Notes: generated from the sequence alone by a model not told the origin. A stretch of DNA of 64,000 nucleotides from Rhizobium sp. L1K21 (GCF_024055895.1 NZ_JAMXLE010000004.1:1-64000); one strand, 5' to 3'. Counted from the first letter of the stretch, positions 18,964-28,994 are shown. Numbers and translations are program-made.

Positions 18964-19700
18964 TCAGATGCTCATTTTCTTGAAGACTGCTTCGGGAATG
19001 TGACGGATGATGAGCATGATAAGCTGCCAGATCGGCCGGACATAGATAACGTTACGACCCTTGATGACCGCACGGACGATGGCTTCGCCCACTTCCTCAG
19101 GCTCGGCGGTCAACTTTGCCGGCAGGTCCATGCCCGCCGTCATCTGTGTATTGACGAAACCGGGGAGTACGGTGACCACGTGAACTCCTTTTTTGCCAGC
19201 CTGTTGCGCAAACCCGAGAGAAACGCAGTGAAGCCAGCCTTGGCTGAGCCATAAACGTAATTGCTCGCGCGCCCACGGATACCGGCGACGGAAGAAATAC
19301 CGACCAGAGTACCTGAACCGCGCGTCTCAAATCGATTGGCGAGCACCGCGAGAAGGCTCGCCGGTCCCTCGTAATTCGCCCTCATAACAGCGACGGCCGC
19401 TGCGATATCCTGTTCGTTTTCAGCCTGATCGCCCAACACGCCGACGACACTGACCGCCACATGCGGCAGTTCGGGAAGGCTGGCGACGAAGTCGGCATGG
19501 GTGTCTGTCGCCAGCGCATCAAAATCATGCAGCGTCACGCTAACGCCGTAGCGAACGGAAATATCAGCCTGGTCGGCGCCAAGGCGGGCACTGTTGCGCG
19601 CCGCAAGCTGGATGGCATGACCCTTTGCAGCGAAGGCGTGGGCAGTGGCTCGACCAATATCGGAGGCTGCACCAATAATGAGAACGGGTCCGGTTGTCAC
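18964..19700 (-). pseudogene. DprE2-like short-chain reductase interrupted by a frameshift at a slippery site
   Basis: The locus encodes a short-chain dehydrogenase resembling DprE2, the NADH reductase of decaprenyl-phosphoryl-arabinose synthesis. From GTG 19700 the Rossmann motif GAASDIGRA, SSVAG and active-site YVYGSAKAG are intact, but the frame breaks after RNRLAKK and ends at 19140 in unrelated sequence. The rest (GVHVVTVLPGFVNTQM through to KKMSI) continues in the -1 frame to 18964. The break lies on A AAA AAG (plus strand 19188-19194), a classic -1 slippery heptamer, and slipping there restores exactly the expected protein of about 245 residues. It is either an inactivating single-base loss in an A-run, a sequencing error, or programmed frameshifting. 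Confidence 0.8.
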
Positions 19701-19703
19701 AGA

Positions 19704-19943
19704 GCGAGCCTTTCGGATTGTGCCGAGCGAAAATGCCTGGCCAGAGAGAGATTGGCGCAGGTTTCGGAAGCCCTGCGTCCGTGGATCGGAAGCGGCAAGC
19801 GTGGCCGCGCTCATGCGGCTGTCCTTGGCCAGATAAAAGCGTCCTCCATGGTCTAGGACCCCGCGGTCAAGTCTTTCCATCAAAGCAAGCATGCTTGCGT
19901 TGACTGGAAAATCCAGCGCCAGCGTGTAGCCCAGGCCTTCCGT
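19704..19943 (-). pseudogene. C-terminal remnant of a DprE1-like FAD oxidase
   Basis: Just upstream of the reductase, in the same frame and with no stop between them, is the tail of a VAO-type FAD oxidoreductase resembling DprE1. Recognisable are GLGYTLALDFPV, LMERLDRGVLDHGGRFYLAKDSRMS and ASDPRTQGFRNLR, which match the end of such enzymes. The N-terminal FAD domain (roughly 350 residues) is absent: going upstream the frame closes at a TGA only about 20 bases past the nadE stop. This is a deletion scar; the oxidase cannot work. Loss of both DprE1- and DprE2-like functions suggests the pathway is no longer under selection here. Confidence 0.65.
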
Positions 19944-20002
19944 TGCGCCGCTTCGATAACCGCGAGTTTCCGAGCCGTCGCACGAGACGCGTCAGATCAG
20001 CT

Positions 20003-22081
20003 TTATTTCTCGCCAGGCGGCGGAAGCACGCGATCCAGTTCGGCTATCCAGGCTGCGGCTGTACCGTCTGAGGGTGCACGCCAATCACCACGCGGCGAAA
20101 GCGAGCCGCCGGAAGAGATTTTTGGCCCGTTGGGAACAGCCGAGCGTTTAAACTGGCTCGTCAGAAAGAAGCGACGCAGGAAAGAGCGCAGCCAAAACCG
20201 AATGGTCTCAAGATCATAAGATTGCATCTTCTCGTCGCGCATGTTGGGCGGCCAGGGCGCAGTGCTTTGCTCACGCCAGGTATGCCAGGAGAGGAAGGCG
20301 ATCTTGGAAGGGCGAAGACCATAACGAATTGTGTGGAACAGGTTAAAATCCTGAAGCGCATAGGGGCCAACGAAATCTTCTGTCTTCTGGCTCGGCGTGT
20401 CTCCATCGCCCGGCACCAGTTCCGGACTGATCTCGGTATCAACGATCGATTCCAGGGTCTTCGACGCTTCGTTACCAAAGAGATCCTTGGCAACTACCCA
20501 ACGGATAAGATGCTGTATAAGCGTTTTTGGCACTGACGCGTTCACGTTGTAATGGCTCATATGGTCACCCACGCCATAAGTGCACCAGCCGAGCGCCAGT
20601 TCAGAAAGGTCCCCCGTTCCAAGCACCAGTGCATTGTTTTGGTTGGCCAGGCGGAAAAGAATAGACGTGCGTGCACCCGCCTGTACGTTCTCAAACGTAA
20701 TATCGTAGAGCTTCTCGCCCTCTGCCGCGCCGTGACCAATGTCCTTGAGCATCTGCGTTGCAGCTGGAGCGATGTCGATCTCTTCTGCGCTCACACCCAG
20801 GGCTTTCATCAGCTTCCAGGCATTCGATTTCGTATGATCGGATGTTGCAAATGCGGGAAGCGTATAGGCCAGAATATTCTTGCGTGGTAACTTCAGCCTG
20901 TCGAAAGCGCGCGCTGCCACGATCAGCGCATGCGAGGAATCAAGCCCACCTGATACACCAATGACAATCTTGTTCATGCCGGAAGAGCGCAGACGTTGCG
21001 TGAGGCCTTGAACCTGAATGTTATAGGCCTCGAAACACAGTTCATCGAGCCGCGCCGTGTCACTTGGCACATAGGGGAAGCGAGACAATGGACGCATCAA
21101 CCCGAGATCGGTAAGAGGCGGATCAAGATGGAACTTCACACGGCGGTAAGGCTTGGCCGGTGGGTTGGCTCGACCACATTGCTGGAAAGAGCCGGAACGA
21201 ATCCGTTCTCCAGTCAAACGCTCCAGATCGATGTCGGCCATCACCATGTTCGGGCGATCGAGAAAACGCTCGGCCTGTGTCAGCAGGGTGCCGTTTTCAT
21301 AAATCATTGCATGGCCATCCCAGGCTAGGTCTGTTGTGGATTCACCTTCCCCCGCCGCAGAGTAAAGATAGGCCGCCATGCATTGGCTCGATTGCACCTC
21401 GCATAGGGAGTGGCGAAACTGAGCCTTGCCAACCGTGGCGTTCGACGCGGAAAGATTCACTATGACATTCGCACCCGCCATTGCCGCACGTGTAGATGGC
21501 GGTATCGGTGTCCAGGCGTCTTCACAAATTTCCGCTGCAATGATGAGACCTTGGCAATCGTCCGCTTCAAACAGAAGGTCGATGCCGAACGGGACTTCCT
21601 GTCCGCAAAGCTCAATGCTGCTCAGGGAGGTCGCACCGTCTGCGGGCGTAAAATAGCGGGGATCATAGAATTCGCGATAATTTGGCAGATAGCTTTTTGG
21701 AACCACGCCGAGGATACGCCCTCTATGGATGGCTATCGCGCAGTTATAGAGGCCGGTGCCGACACGCAAAGGTGCTCCCACAAACAGGACCGGCAACAAA
21801 AGCTTGGAGGATTCGACCAGATGAGCAAGCGCGACCTCGGTTGCGTCAAGCAAGGCTCCCTGATGGAACAGGTCGTCTATTGAATAACCCGTCAAACCCA
21901 TTTCGGTAAAGAGAACAAGCACGGCACCTTTATCACCTGCTTGACTTGCCAAGTGGATATGACGCTCTGCGTTGGCCATCGGGTCTGTGAGGCGAACAAG
22001 GGGCGTGGCGACAGCAACGCGCGCCATGCCTTGCGCATATAGGGAGAAAAAGGTTTCGGCATTGAGGAAAGTGTGCGTCAT
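20003..22081 (-). CDS. nadE: Glutamine-dependent NAD+ synthetase
   Basis: This 692-residue two-domain enzyme makes NAD+ from deamido-NAD+, ATP and glutamine. The N-terminal nitrilase-type glutaminase (about 1-300) has Glu in FTEMGLTGY, Lys in VPKSYLPNY and Cys in AAEICEDAW. The C-terminal synthetase has the PP-loop [12 protein letters not shown] and the [13 protein letters not shown] segment. Length and order match the long bacterial form. Its 3' end abuts the decayed DprE-like locus, and 228 bases upstream lies the end of the polysaccharide island. No operon partner is obvious. Confidence 0.96.
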   Translation of the reverse strand: MTHTFLNAETFFSLYAQGMARVAVATPLVRLTDPMANAERHIHLASQAGDKGAVLVLFTEMGLTGYSIDDLFHQGALLDATEVALAHLVESSKLLLPVLFVGAPLRVGTGLYNCAIAIHRGRILGVVPKSYLPNYREFYDPRYFTPADGATSLSSIELCGQEVPFGIDLLFEADDCQGLIIAAEICEDAWTPIPPSTRAAMAGANVIVNLSASNATVGKAQFRHSLCEVQSSQCMAAYLYSAAGEGESTTDLAWDGHAMIYENGTLLTQAERFLDRPNMVMADIDLERLTGERIRSGSFQQCGRANPPAKPYRRVKFHLDPPLTDLGLMRPLSRFPYVPSDTARLDELCFEAYNIQVQGLTQRLRSSGMNKIVIGVSGGLDSSHALIVAARAFDRLKLPRKNILAYTLPAFATSDHTKSNAWKLMKALGVSAEEIDIAPAATQMLKDIGHGAAEGEKLYDITFENVQAGARTSILFRLANQNNALVLGTGDLSELALGWCTYGVGDHMSHYNVNASVPKTLIQHLIRWVVAKDLFGNEASKTLESIVDTEISPELVPGDGDTPSQKTEDFVGPYALQDFNLFHTIRYGLRPSKIAFLSWHTWREQSTAPWPPNMRDEKMQSYDLETIRFWLRSFLRRFFLTSQFKRSAVPNGPKISSGGSLSPRGDWRAPSDGTAAAWIAELDRVLPPPGEK

Positions 22082-22309
22082 GCGGTTGGACCAATTTATT
22101 CCGGATTTTGATATTACCTTGACTGGGCTGTTAACACGGCTCGATCCGCTTCACAAAGGACTGTCGGCATGACAGTCGAGATCAAGGTTCGATAGAATTC
22201 CGCCGTGTTGACAGACATCGGAGTGTTGATTGCCTCCGATTGATCTGCTCTGAACCAGCCCGACGAAAGAACCGAACGTGATGTTAAGCCACCGATTATC
22301 CGCATCGTC

Positions 22310-23404
22310 TCATCTCTTGGCTAGTCTCTCGTATAGCTTGAGGTATTTCGCCTCGCTCAAACTGTTGTGGAAGTGACTTTCGTAACGTCGGCGAGCGGCT
22401 GCGCCGAAGTTCCTTTGTAAATCGTGATTTGCGTAGATTTTCGTCATCGCCTCCGCCAAGGCTTCAGAGTTGGCCGGTGTTATGACAAACCCGGTTTCGC
22501 CATCGCGGTTGATATAACTTGTGCCGGTCCCGATCTCGCAGGAAATCATAGGTTTGCCAGCTCTTGCGGCTTCCAGGAGAGCCAGACCGAACGCCTCGGA
22601 GCGAAGATGCGAGGGAAACACGAATGTCCCGCAAAGGTCCAACAGGGCCTCCTTATCTTCTTCGCTCACCGAGCCAACGACTTTTACATTCGGTGGAATA
22701 TTTTCCTGTACTTCGTAATCCGAGAACCCAAAACCTGCAATCACGACAGGAAAGTTTGTTTTGCGGGCAGCCTCCAACAAGAAGCCCAAGCCCTTGTAGT
22801 AACGATTGGCGCCGACAAACAGAAAAAAGCCTTCGCCCAGCCGGCTTCGCCACATATCGACGCGCTCGGTCTCGACGGGCTTGCGTTCGCTGAGCCCAAG
22901 CGGGATCACTTCCACCTTGTTTTTGAACCTCTCAAGTGTCGGACTACTTTCAAGGTAATTTTGAGAGGTTGCCACAATGCTGCTCGCCCGCGAAAGAAAA
23001 GCGTGCATCAAGGGCTTATAAAAAGGCAATATTCTCTGTTGCTTGACGATGTCGGAGTGGTAGGTGACCACGATTGGCTTATCCGGGCGGATTGTAAGAT
23101 CAAGAACGTCCATCATGGGCCATGGGAAGTGGTAGTGAATTACATCCGCACTTTGGCTGAGCTTTCGGTACATGGCGAAAATTGAAAGCGAAAAACTCGT
23201 CGAAGCAATGTGAAGGTCGCGTTTGGCCACGTGCACATAATGGTGGCCTATTTTTATGGGCTCACCACTTTCCTGTTCACCAGTCACCAAGACATCTGAG
23301 TGAACCCCCTTGAAAGAAAGCGGTTCAGCAATCTCATGGATGACTTTCGCAACGCCCGTAAAGTTTTCTGGCAAATATGTCTTGTAGACGTGCAAGACGC
23401 GCAT
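22310..23404 (-). CDS. Glycosyltransferase family 4 (GT-B)
   Basis: This 364-residue enzyme is a retaining GT4 glycosyltransferase. The N-terminus (MRVLHVYKTYLPENFTGVAKVI) carries the acceptor-side glycine region, and the C-terminal half has FLFVGANRYYKGL and the donor-binding E-x7-E pattern SEAFGLALLEAARAGKPMI. It has no membrane segment and should act at the inner face of the membrane on a lipid-linked glycan. It follows manC by 68 bases on the same strand, so GDP-mannose is an obvious candidate donor, though this is inferred from position only. Confidence 0.9.
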   Translation of the reverse strand: MRVLHVYKTYLPENFTGVAKVIHEIAEPLSFKGVHSDVLVTGEQESGEPIKIGHHYVHVAKRDLHIASTSFSLSIFAMYRKLSQSADVIHYHFPWPMMDVLDLTIRPDKPIVVTYHSDIVKQQRILPFYKPLMHAFLSRASSIVATSQNYLESSPTLERFKNKVEVIPLGLSERKPVETERVDMWRSRLGEGFFLFVGANRYYKGLGFLLEAARKTNFPVVIAGFGFSDYEVQENIPPNVKVVGSVSEEDKEALLDLCGTFVFPSHLRSEAFGLALLEAARAGKPMISCEIGTGTSYINRDGETGFVITPANSEALAEAMTKIYANHDLQRNFGAAARRRYESHFHNSLSEAKYLKLYERLAKR

Positions 23405-23472
23405 TCGGATTTACCCCACATTTGGAATTTGGATGCACTAGGTGCGCGAAGAGCTCCGCCCTTCCCGCAGCT

Positions 23473-24915
23473 CTAATTGCGCCCAAAATCGTCCGTCAGC
23501 CGGATAATGTCGTCTTCCCCAAGATACGCACCCGTTTGAATCTCGATCAGTTCAAGCTGAATCTTGCCGGGATTGGCGAGGCGGTGAACGGCGCCTAGCG
23601 GTATATAAATTGACTCGTTTTCAGTCAGCATGGATACCGTTTCACCAACTGTGACTTCGGCAGTTCCCTTGACAACAATCCAATGTTCCGAGCGATGGTG
23701 ATGCTTTTGCAGCGAAAGCTGTTTTCCAGGCTGCACAAAGATGCGCTTCACCTGGAAACGGTCGCCGCTGATGATCGACGTGTAGCCGCCCCAAGGCCGA
23801 TAGGAGGTCGGGTGAATTTCCGCCATGGCCTGTGTTTTCTTCGAGGCTTTGAGTGCCTTGACGATCTGGCCAACATTCTGGCTATCGGAGAGCTTTCCGA
23901 CATAAACGGCATCTTCACTGGCGACAATCGCCATGCCCTCGAGCCCTTGAGCAGCAATATGGAGATGGGGTGAAACGACCAGAGAATTTTGAGTGTTGAT
24001 TAGTGTTGCCTCTGCTTCAACAACATTGCCGTCAGCGTCCTTATTGTTGTTTTCCCAAAGGGCGTTCCATGCACCGAGATCGGACCATCTGAAGGAAGAC
24101 GGGACCACAGCAGCAAGCTCCGTCTTTTCCATAATGGCATAGTCGATGGAAATGTCAGGGCACTTGGCAAACGCCTCACCATCCAGACGCGTGAAGTCAA
24201 GATCTCCGACGTCACGATCTACCGATTCATTCGCATGCTCCAAAATCTCGGGAGCGAGTTCCGCAAACTCCTTAAGCAAAATCGAAACGGGGAACATGAA
24301 CATTCCGGAATTCCACGAAAAGCGTCCGGATTCGACCAGCTCCCGTGCCCTTTCCGCAGATGGCTTTTCAACAAAGCGCTCAACCTGAAAGATTCCGCGG
24401 CCCAGATCTTTGCCTGCCTCGATATATCCGTACCCGGTTGAAGGTTCGGTTGGCGTTATACCGAAAGTAACAAGCTTTCCGCTTTGTGCGGCAGCAAATG
24501 CCTTGTCGATACAGTCGAAGTAAATTTCATCGGCCCGAATTTCGTGGTCGGATGCAAATATCTGCATGATAGCATCCTCACCGAACATATTTCGGACAAG
24601 AACCGCAGCTGCTGCTACAGCCGGCGCCGTGTTGCGCGCGACAGGTTCCAAAATAATGGAAGAAAGCTTCATTTCCATTTCGCGGGCCTGCTCCGCAACG
24701 AGAAAACGGAAATCTTCATTGGTCAAAATAATGGGCGCTTCGTAGCGCGCTTTATCAGAAATGCGTTCAAGCGTGTTCTGAAAAAGCGTTTTTGGGCCGA
24801 TGAACCGAATGAATTGTTTTGGTGCTGCAGCGCGCGAAAGCGGCCAAAGGCGTGTGCCCTTGCCGCCGGCCAGTACTACGGGAACGATTTTTTGGGTCAA
24901 TTTAGATCTCTTCAC
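23473..24915 (-). CDS. manC: Mannose-1-phosphate guanylyltransferase / mannose-6-phosphate isomerase
   Basis: This 480-residue bifunctional protein makes GDP-mannose. The nucleotidyltransferase domain opens with PVVLAGGKGTRLWPLSRA; the C-terminal cupin of the type II isomerase shows RPWGGYTSI and PGKQLSLQKHHHRSEHW with the metal-binding histidines. Length matches the AlgA/ManC/XanB family. The apparent start is GTG 24915, with a TTG five codons in as an alternative. GDP-mannose is the substrate of the epimerase-like enzyme encoded at the far end of the island (40989-41978), linking the two edges of the locus. Confidence 0.95.
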   Translation of the reverse strand: MKRSKLTQKIVPVVLAGGKGTRLWPLSRAAAPKQFIRFIGPKTLFQNTLERISDKARYEAPIILTNEDFRFLVAEQAREMEMKLSSIILEPVARNTAPAVAAAAVLVRNMFGEDAIMQIFASDHEIRADEIYFDCIDKAFAAAQSGKLVTFGITPTEPSTGYGYIEAGKDLGRGIFQVERFVEKPSAERARELVESGRFSWNSGMFMFPVSILLKEFAELAPEILEHANESVDRDVGDLDFTRLDGEAFAKCPDISIDYAIMEKTELAAVVPSSFRWSDLGAWNALWENNNKDADGNVVEAEATLINTQNSLVVSPHLHIAAQGLEGMAIVASEDAVYVGKLSDSQNVGQIVKALKASKKTQAMAEIHPTSYRPWGGYTSIISGDRFQVKRIFVQPGKQLSLQKHHHRSEHWIVVKGTAEVTVGETVSMLTENESIYIPLGAVHRLANPGKIQLELIEIQTGAYLGEDDIIRLTDDFGRN

Positions 24916-25382
24916 TTCCTGAAAGTTGTTCTCTGCATCAGCGCTCGGAGTAAGTCCGTTTATCAGTCTTTCTCCCTCCCGCCCAGCTTCAATGGCATGC
25001 GAATTCGGGCATAATTCTCGAATGACGCAAATGAAGATGTCGACGCCTGTTTAGCGTTAAACGCAGTTCATCGATATCGTTTTTTCGAGGTTCTTGCCAA
25101 GAGGTCGCCAAAACCGCCGGCTGCTGAAATAAATGCTGCAGATCTTTTGGGCTTCGCGCCGAATGCAAAACCCTGTCCGTGCGCTGCAAGCTGCTTCTTC
25201 TGCGGCTATTCTATATGAAATACCATGAAATACCGCCTTCGGCAGGCAAATCCAGGTTCGTAATTTGAGGATTTGCCCCCGCAAATTCAGGTGCCGCTCA
25301 CTTTGTGTTGCATGTAACGGTCAGAGCGGATAATCCCATCCTGAAATGAGGTCGAGAATTCATTCTTTTCAGAGGCAGCGTA
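24916..25382. other. 467-base divergent intergenic region
   Basis: This gap lies between manC (leftward) and the FkbM-glycosyltransferase gene (rightward) and must hold both promoters. I see no coding frame of substance and no RNA gene. The only marked structure is a perfect 10-base tandem duplication at 25215-25234, described separately. The length is generous for two promoters and may allow complex regulation of the island. Confidence 0.6.
25215..25234. repeat. Tandem 10-base duplication ATGAAATACC x2
   Basis: Two perfect copies of ATGAAATACC stand side by side (25215-25224 and 25225-25234). The period equals about one helical turn, so the copies would face the same side of DNA, as paired regulator half-sites would. 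It could also be a chance slippage duplication. Confidence 0.85.
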
Positions 25383-27335
25383 TTGGATTTTGTTTCGTAC
25401 TCGCAAAACTTGGAAGACGTTGTGCTCGACCGCGTGTTTAGCAAAGTCCAGGCGGGGCTCTATATTGATATTGGGGCGAAGGGACCGACCCTGAACTCAG
25501 CCACAAAAGCACTTTACGAGGCCGGATGGTCCGGCATCAACATTGAGCCCAATCCCAAACGCCATGCGCTTTTGCTTCAACGGCGGCCTCGCGACGTAAA
25601 CCTAAGAGCGTTCGTCGGCAATATGTCGGAACAGGTGGAAACAGAACTTGCTGCAGGAACTTCTGCACCAAGGCAGACGTTGGATCTCATCTGGAAAACC
25701 CATGTTCCCGATGGGACAACCGTGCATCTTCTCAAGATCGATGCGGGCACAAACGGACATGAGATCATTGCGTCCAATGATTGGGTCCAACATAGACCCT
25801 GGGTTGTTCTTGTCAGATCGCGTCCATCTGGATCAAGCGCGGAAAGCCTGGCAGATCTGGAAGCAACACTTGTCGCTGCGCGCTACCGCATGGTGCTTTC
25901 TCTCGGCTCAAGCAAATTCTATCTTGCAGATGAACATGCAGAACTTGCCGACCTATTCAGCGATCCATCGAAAGCTGCCAATAATATCCCATTATATGAC
26001 GTTATAGACCTGGAAGTCCAACTTCAGGAAGCGGAAGATGCTGCTGATAAACTCACGAAAAAGCTGAAAGTCGCTTTGGATTCAAACCTCGCGATTGTAC
26101 AACAGACCAATGCGCTGCGCGCCGACCTGCAGAGGCTCCACAAAAGTCTGTCCTGGCGGCTTACTCAGCCGCTGCGGCAGTATAACCCGAAGCAACTATT
26201 GTATGTTATTATACGACATGCGCGTGTGGCAGTCGCTCGGAATCCAGTCCTGGCAAACTCGACACGAGCCCTCGTTCACAAGATGCCGATTGTCCATACG
26301 CTGCTTCGGAAAGCTATGGGTACAGATCACCCAAGCGGATCCTTAGATTTCGTGAATTTGAAATTCGGTCGTTTTACGGTCGATTTTTGCTCTGGACCTT
26401 TGGGGGACGCGCGTGGAATTGGGCGCGTTGCCAGAGAACAGTTTTCCAAACTGCGTGAGCGTGAGACAACCGGCGCAGAGGAAGAAGCGGGGGCCGACAA
26501 TGTTCCTAATCTTCATTTCTACACCTCAATTCATTGGTGTCCCCCGGAGTTGCCGGAAAAGAGCGTAATCATGATTCACGATGTCATACCTTTGATTTTT
26601 CGTGATATCTTTCCCAGGTCCCTCATTTGGGAATGGGAGGGCCGGTTGAAGTCGGCCGCCGCTCAAGCCGAACACATCGTCACAATCAGCCACGCAAATT
26701 TGGAAAAAATCTCAACCCTGCTGGAAGTGGATCAGAGAAAGATCAGCGTCGTTCATAACGGGGTCACCCAGCTTCCCGTCGACTACGACAATAAACTGAA
26801 TTTGCCGAAAAAACCGTATCTGGTTTTCGTCGGAAGCCAAGACTATCACAAGAACCTGAAGATCGTATTGCAGGCTATGAAAGAAACGGTTGCCAAAGAT
26901 GTTGAACTGGCACTCGTTGGCGACAACTCGGGGATCTTGGACTACGCAAAGAAACTGGGCGTCCATTCTCGGCTGAGCTTCCTGGGGAAGTGTACTGATG
27001 GCGAACTCGGTTACGCCTTGAGCAAATCATGTGGTTTGGTATTCCCCAGTTTATATGAGGGATTCGGATTGCCGCCAATGGAAGCAGCCCTTCTCGGCGT
27101 ACCTTCGATTTGCAGTGACAGACCCGCCATGAATGAGATGCTGAGCGAAGGTGTAGTATTTTGTGACCCTGAAGATCCAAGAGAATGGGCGCAAGCCATG
27201 TCTCTTCTAACCCACGAGGGCTTGCCTCAAGCCGCCGTTCAAAATGCCCGTAAGTGTGTTGAAACCGAATTCAACTGGGACCGCTCGGTAGACAATCTTC
27301 TCCAAATCCTTCAAAGGGTGGCTGCAGAAAATTAG
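25383..27335 (+). CDS. Fusion of FkbM-like methyltransferase domain and GT4 glycosyltransferase
   Basis: This 650-residue protein has three parts. Residues 1-210 resemble an FkbM-type methyltransferase, with DFVSYSQNLEDVVLDRVF, the SAM-site strand YIDIGAKGPTLNS and INIEPNPKRHALL. Residues about 214-255 form a predicted coiled coil. Residues about 325-650 are a GT4 glycosyltransferase with IVTISHANLEKI, VFVGSQDYHKNLK and the donor motif PSLYEGFGLPPMEAALLGVPS. In the SAM motif the usual DVGAN is DIGAK, so methyl transfer may be weak or lost. The start is TTG 25383, backed by GAGG seven bases before. It begins the rightward unit with the ABC exporter genes. Confidence 0.82.
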   Translation: MDFVSYSQNLEDVVLDRVFSKVQAGLYIDIGAKGPTLNSATKALYEAGWSGINIEPNPKRHALLLQRRPRDVNLRAFVGNMSEQVETELAAGTSAPRQTLDLIWKTHVPDGTTVHLLKIDAGTNGHEIIASNDWVQHRPWVVLVRSRPSGSSAESLADLEATLVAARYRMVLSLGSSKFYLADEHAELADLFSDPSKAANNIPLYDVIDLEVQLQEAEDAADKLTKKLKVALDSNLAIVQQTNALRADLQRLHKSLSWRLTQPLRQYNPKQLLYVIIRHARVAVARNPVLANSTRALVHKMPIVHTLLRKAMGTDHPSGSLDFVNLKFGRFTVDFCSGPLGDARGIGRVAREQFSKLRERETTGAEEEAGADNVPNLHFYTSIHWCPPELPEKSVIMIHDVIPLIFRDIFPRSLIWEWEGRLKSAAAQAEHIVTISHANLEKISTLLEVDQRKISVVHNGVTQLPVDYDNKLNLPKKPYLVFVGSQDYHKNLKIVLQAMKETVAKDVELALVGDNSGILDYAKKLGVHSRLSFLGKCTDGELGYALSKSCGLVFPSLYEGFGLPPMEAALLGVPSICSDRPAMNEMLSEGVVFCDPEDPREWAQAMSLLTHEGLPQAAVQNARKCVETEFNWDRSVDNLLQILQRVAAEN

Positions 27336-27389
27336 GTGCTGCTGCACACAAAATGGAACCAACATCGGCACACTTAGCCAAGCGATACG

Positions 27390-28187
27390 ATGACAGACGC
27401 AAAAAACGATATTCTCTCTAAGGAAATTAGCGGCGCGCTCAGCCGGGCAGAGCTTGCATTCCATTTAGCATGGAGCGACACACGTGCGCGCTACCGCCGT
27501 TCAATTCTCGGGCCATTCTGGCTGGTCTTTGGAACATTGCTGGGGGTGGGAGGTCTGGGTTTTGTCTGGGGCGCTCTGCTCGACGTGGACCGTTCCGTTT
27601 TCATACCCTCGCTGACTATTAGCATCATTACGTGGTATCTGCTGAGTGGAAGTATCACAGAAGCGGCTTCCGTCTTCTTCAACAACCGAAGCCTCTTTTT
27701 GAACATGGAGGTTTCATCTCTCCTGATATCTCTGCTTTTGCTATTTCGACAGCTCATCAATTTTGCGCACAACATTGTTGTGGTTGTGATTGTCTATGTC
27801 GTATATCCCGAACATCTCGGCTGGGCGGCGTTGCTGGCGCCGATTGGTATTTTGCTGGTGAGCTTCAACCTGCTGTGGATTATTCAATTGACGGGTTATA
27901 TCGGTGCGCGTTTTCGCGATCTCGCCCCGCTTATAGCGGCGATCATGCAGCCGCTTTTCTTTATTACACCTGTCCTTTTCCGACCGGAGCAATTGGGCGC
28001 CCGCGCTTACGTCACCGCAATTAATCCGCTCACATACATGCTTGAGATTGTCCGTGATCCGCTGATGGGCAAAATTCCTTCAATCACGACCTGGGCCGTG
28101 ATGATAGGCCTCACGATCATCGGTTGGGGGGCCACCTTAGTCCTGACGAAATCGAAGCGCCGTAGACTGCCATATTGGGTCAACTAA
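27390..28187 (+). CDS. ABC-2 type polysaccharide export permease (KpsM/Wzm-like)
   Basis: This 265-residue inner-membrane protein has about six hydrophobic helices and the ABC-2 transporter opening typical of polysaccharide exporters (LAWSDTRARYRRSILGPFWLVFGT). The late segment GARFRDLAPLIAAIMQPLFFITPVLF is conserved in the family. It pairs with the ATPase whose gene starts 3 bases after its stop. Together they flip or export a lipid-linked glycan across the inner membrane. No KpsD/KpsE/Wza-type outer-membrane partner is in the window. Confidence 0.93.
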   Translation: MTDAKNDILSKEISGALSRAELAFHLAWSDTRARYRRSILGPFWLVFGTLLGVGGLGFVWGALLDVDRSVFIPSLTISIITWYLLSGSITEAASVFFNNRSLFLNMEVSSLLISLLLLFRQLINFAHNIVVVVIVYVVYPEHLGWAALLAPIGILLVSFNLLWIIQLTGYIGARFRDLAPLIAAIMQPLFFITPVLFRPEQLGARAYVTAINPLTYMLEIVRDPLMGKIPSITTWAVMIGLTIIGWGATLVLTKSKRRRLPYWVN

Positions 28188-28190
28188 GAG

Positions 28191-28904
28191 ATGAGCAAAA
28201 TAGAACTTAAGAACGCAACGGTAGAATATCCCATCTACCACGCTGACAGCATGTCGCTGCGCAACAAGATCGTTTCCATTGGCACTGGCGGGACGATCTC
28301 TCGCGGGGTTAAAAACATTGTTACCGTAAAGGCCCTTGATGATGTGTCCTTCACCTTGGAAGAGGGCGATCGCGTTGGATTGATAGGCCACAATGGATCC
28401 GGCAAATCCACTTTATTACGGACTCTGGCGGGCATTTATACTCCCACTGGTGGGTCGGTAACGGTTGATGGGAAGATATCGACAATTTTCGATCTCAACG
28501 CCGGTCTGGATACAGAACTCAGCGGTTATGAAAATATTGTGCGTATGGCGATGTTTCTGGGTGCCAGCGGAAAAAAAGCAAGAGCGATGATACCCGAAAT
28601 TGAGGACTTTGCGGAACTTGGGGATTTTCTTTCCATGCCGGTGAGAACCTATTCGGCCGGTATGCTGACACGTCTGGCATTTGCCGTTGCGACCGCAGTA
28701 GAACCCGAAATTCTTCTCATCGACGAAGTCATCGGCGCGGGCGACCAGCGCTTTCAGGAACGCGCTAAGGAGCGCTTGATCAACGTCGTGAAGTCCGCCA
28801 AAATTATGGTCTTGGCTTCGCATTCCGATATAATGATTGAACTTTACTGCAATCGGGCACTCACCTTCGAGCACGGAAAACTGATCAAGGACGAGCGATT
28901 CTGA
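28191..28904 (+). CDS. Polysaccharide export ABC transporter ATP-binding protein (KpsT/Wzt-like)
   Basis: This 237-residue ATPase energises the adjacent permease. Walker A is GHNGSGKS (66-73), the signature motif is TYSAGMLTRLAFAVAT, and Walker B is ILLIDEVIGAGD. It ends right after the ATPase core and so lacks the C-terminal carbohydrate-binding domain of chain-length-gated Wzt proteins. That makes it more like KpsT-type capsule exporters, where export does not depend on reading a modified chain end. It ends the rightward operon; the next gene converges. Confidence 0.93.
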   Translation: MSKIELKNATVEYPIYHADSMSLRNKIVSIGTGGTISRGVKNIVTVKALDDVSFTLEEGDRVGLIGHNGSGKSTLLRTLAGIYTPTGGSVTVDGKISTIFDLNAGLDTELSGYENIVRMAMFLGASGKKARAMIPEIEDFAELGDFLSMPVRTYSAGMLTRLAFAVATAVEPEILLIDEVIGAGDQRFQERAKERLINVVKSAKIMVLASHSDIMIELYCNRALTFEHGKLIKDERF

Positions 28905-28994
28905 GTTGTCGCGCCGAGTCCCGTGGTTCATTCACCGGCAGGCATCATCCTGCTGTATTGTATCTGAACAAAGGCTGGGGCGTGATGTTGGCTA

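Noticed and set aside
22082-22309. Small gene between nadE and the GT4 gene
   Set aside because: The 63-codon frame there has no ribosome site or coding character; the gap more likely holds the nadE promoter.
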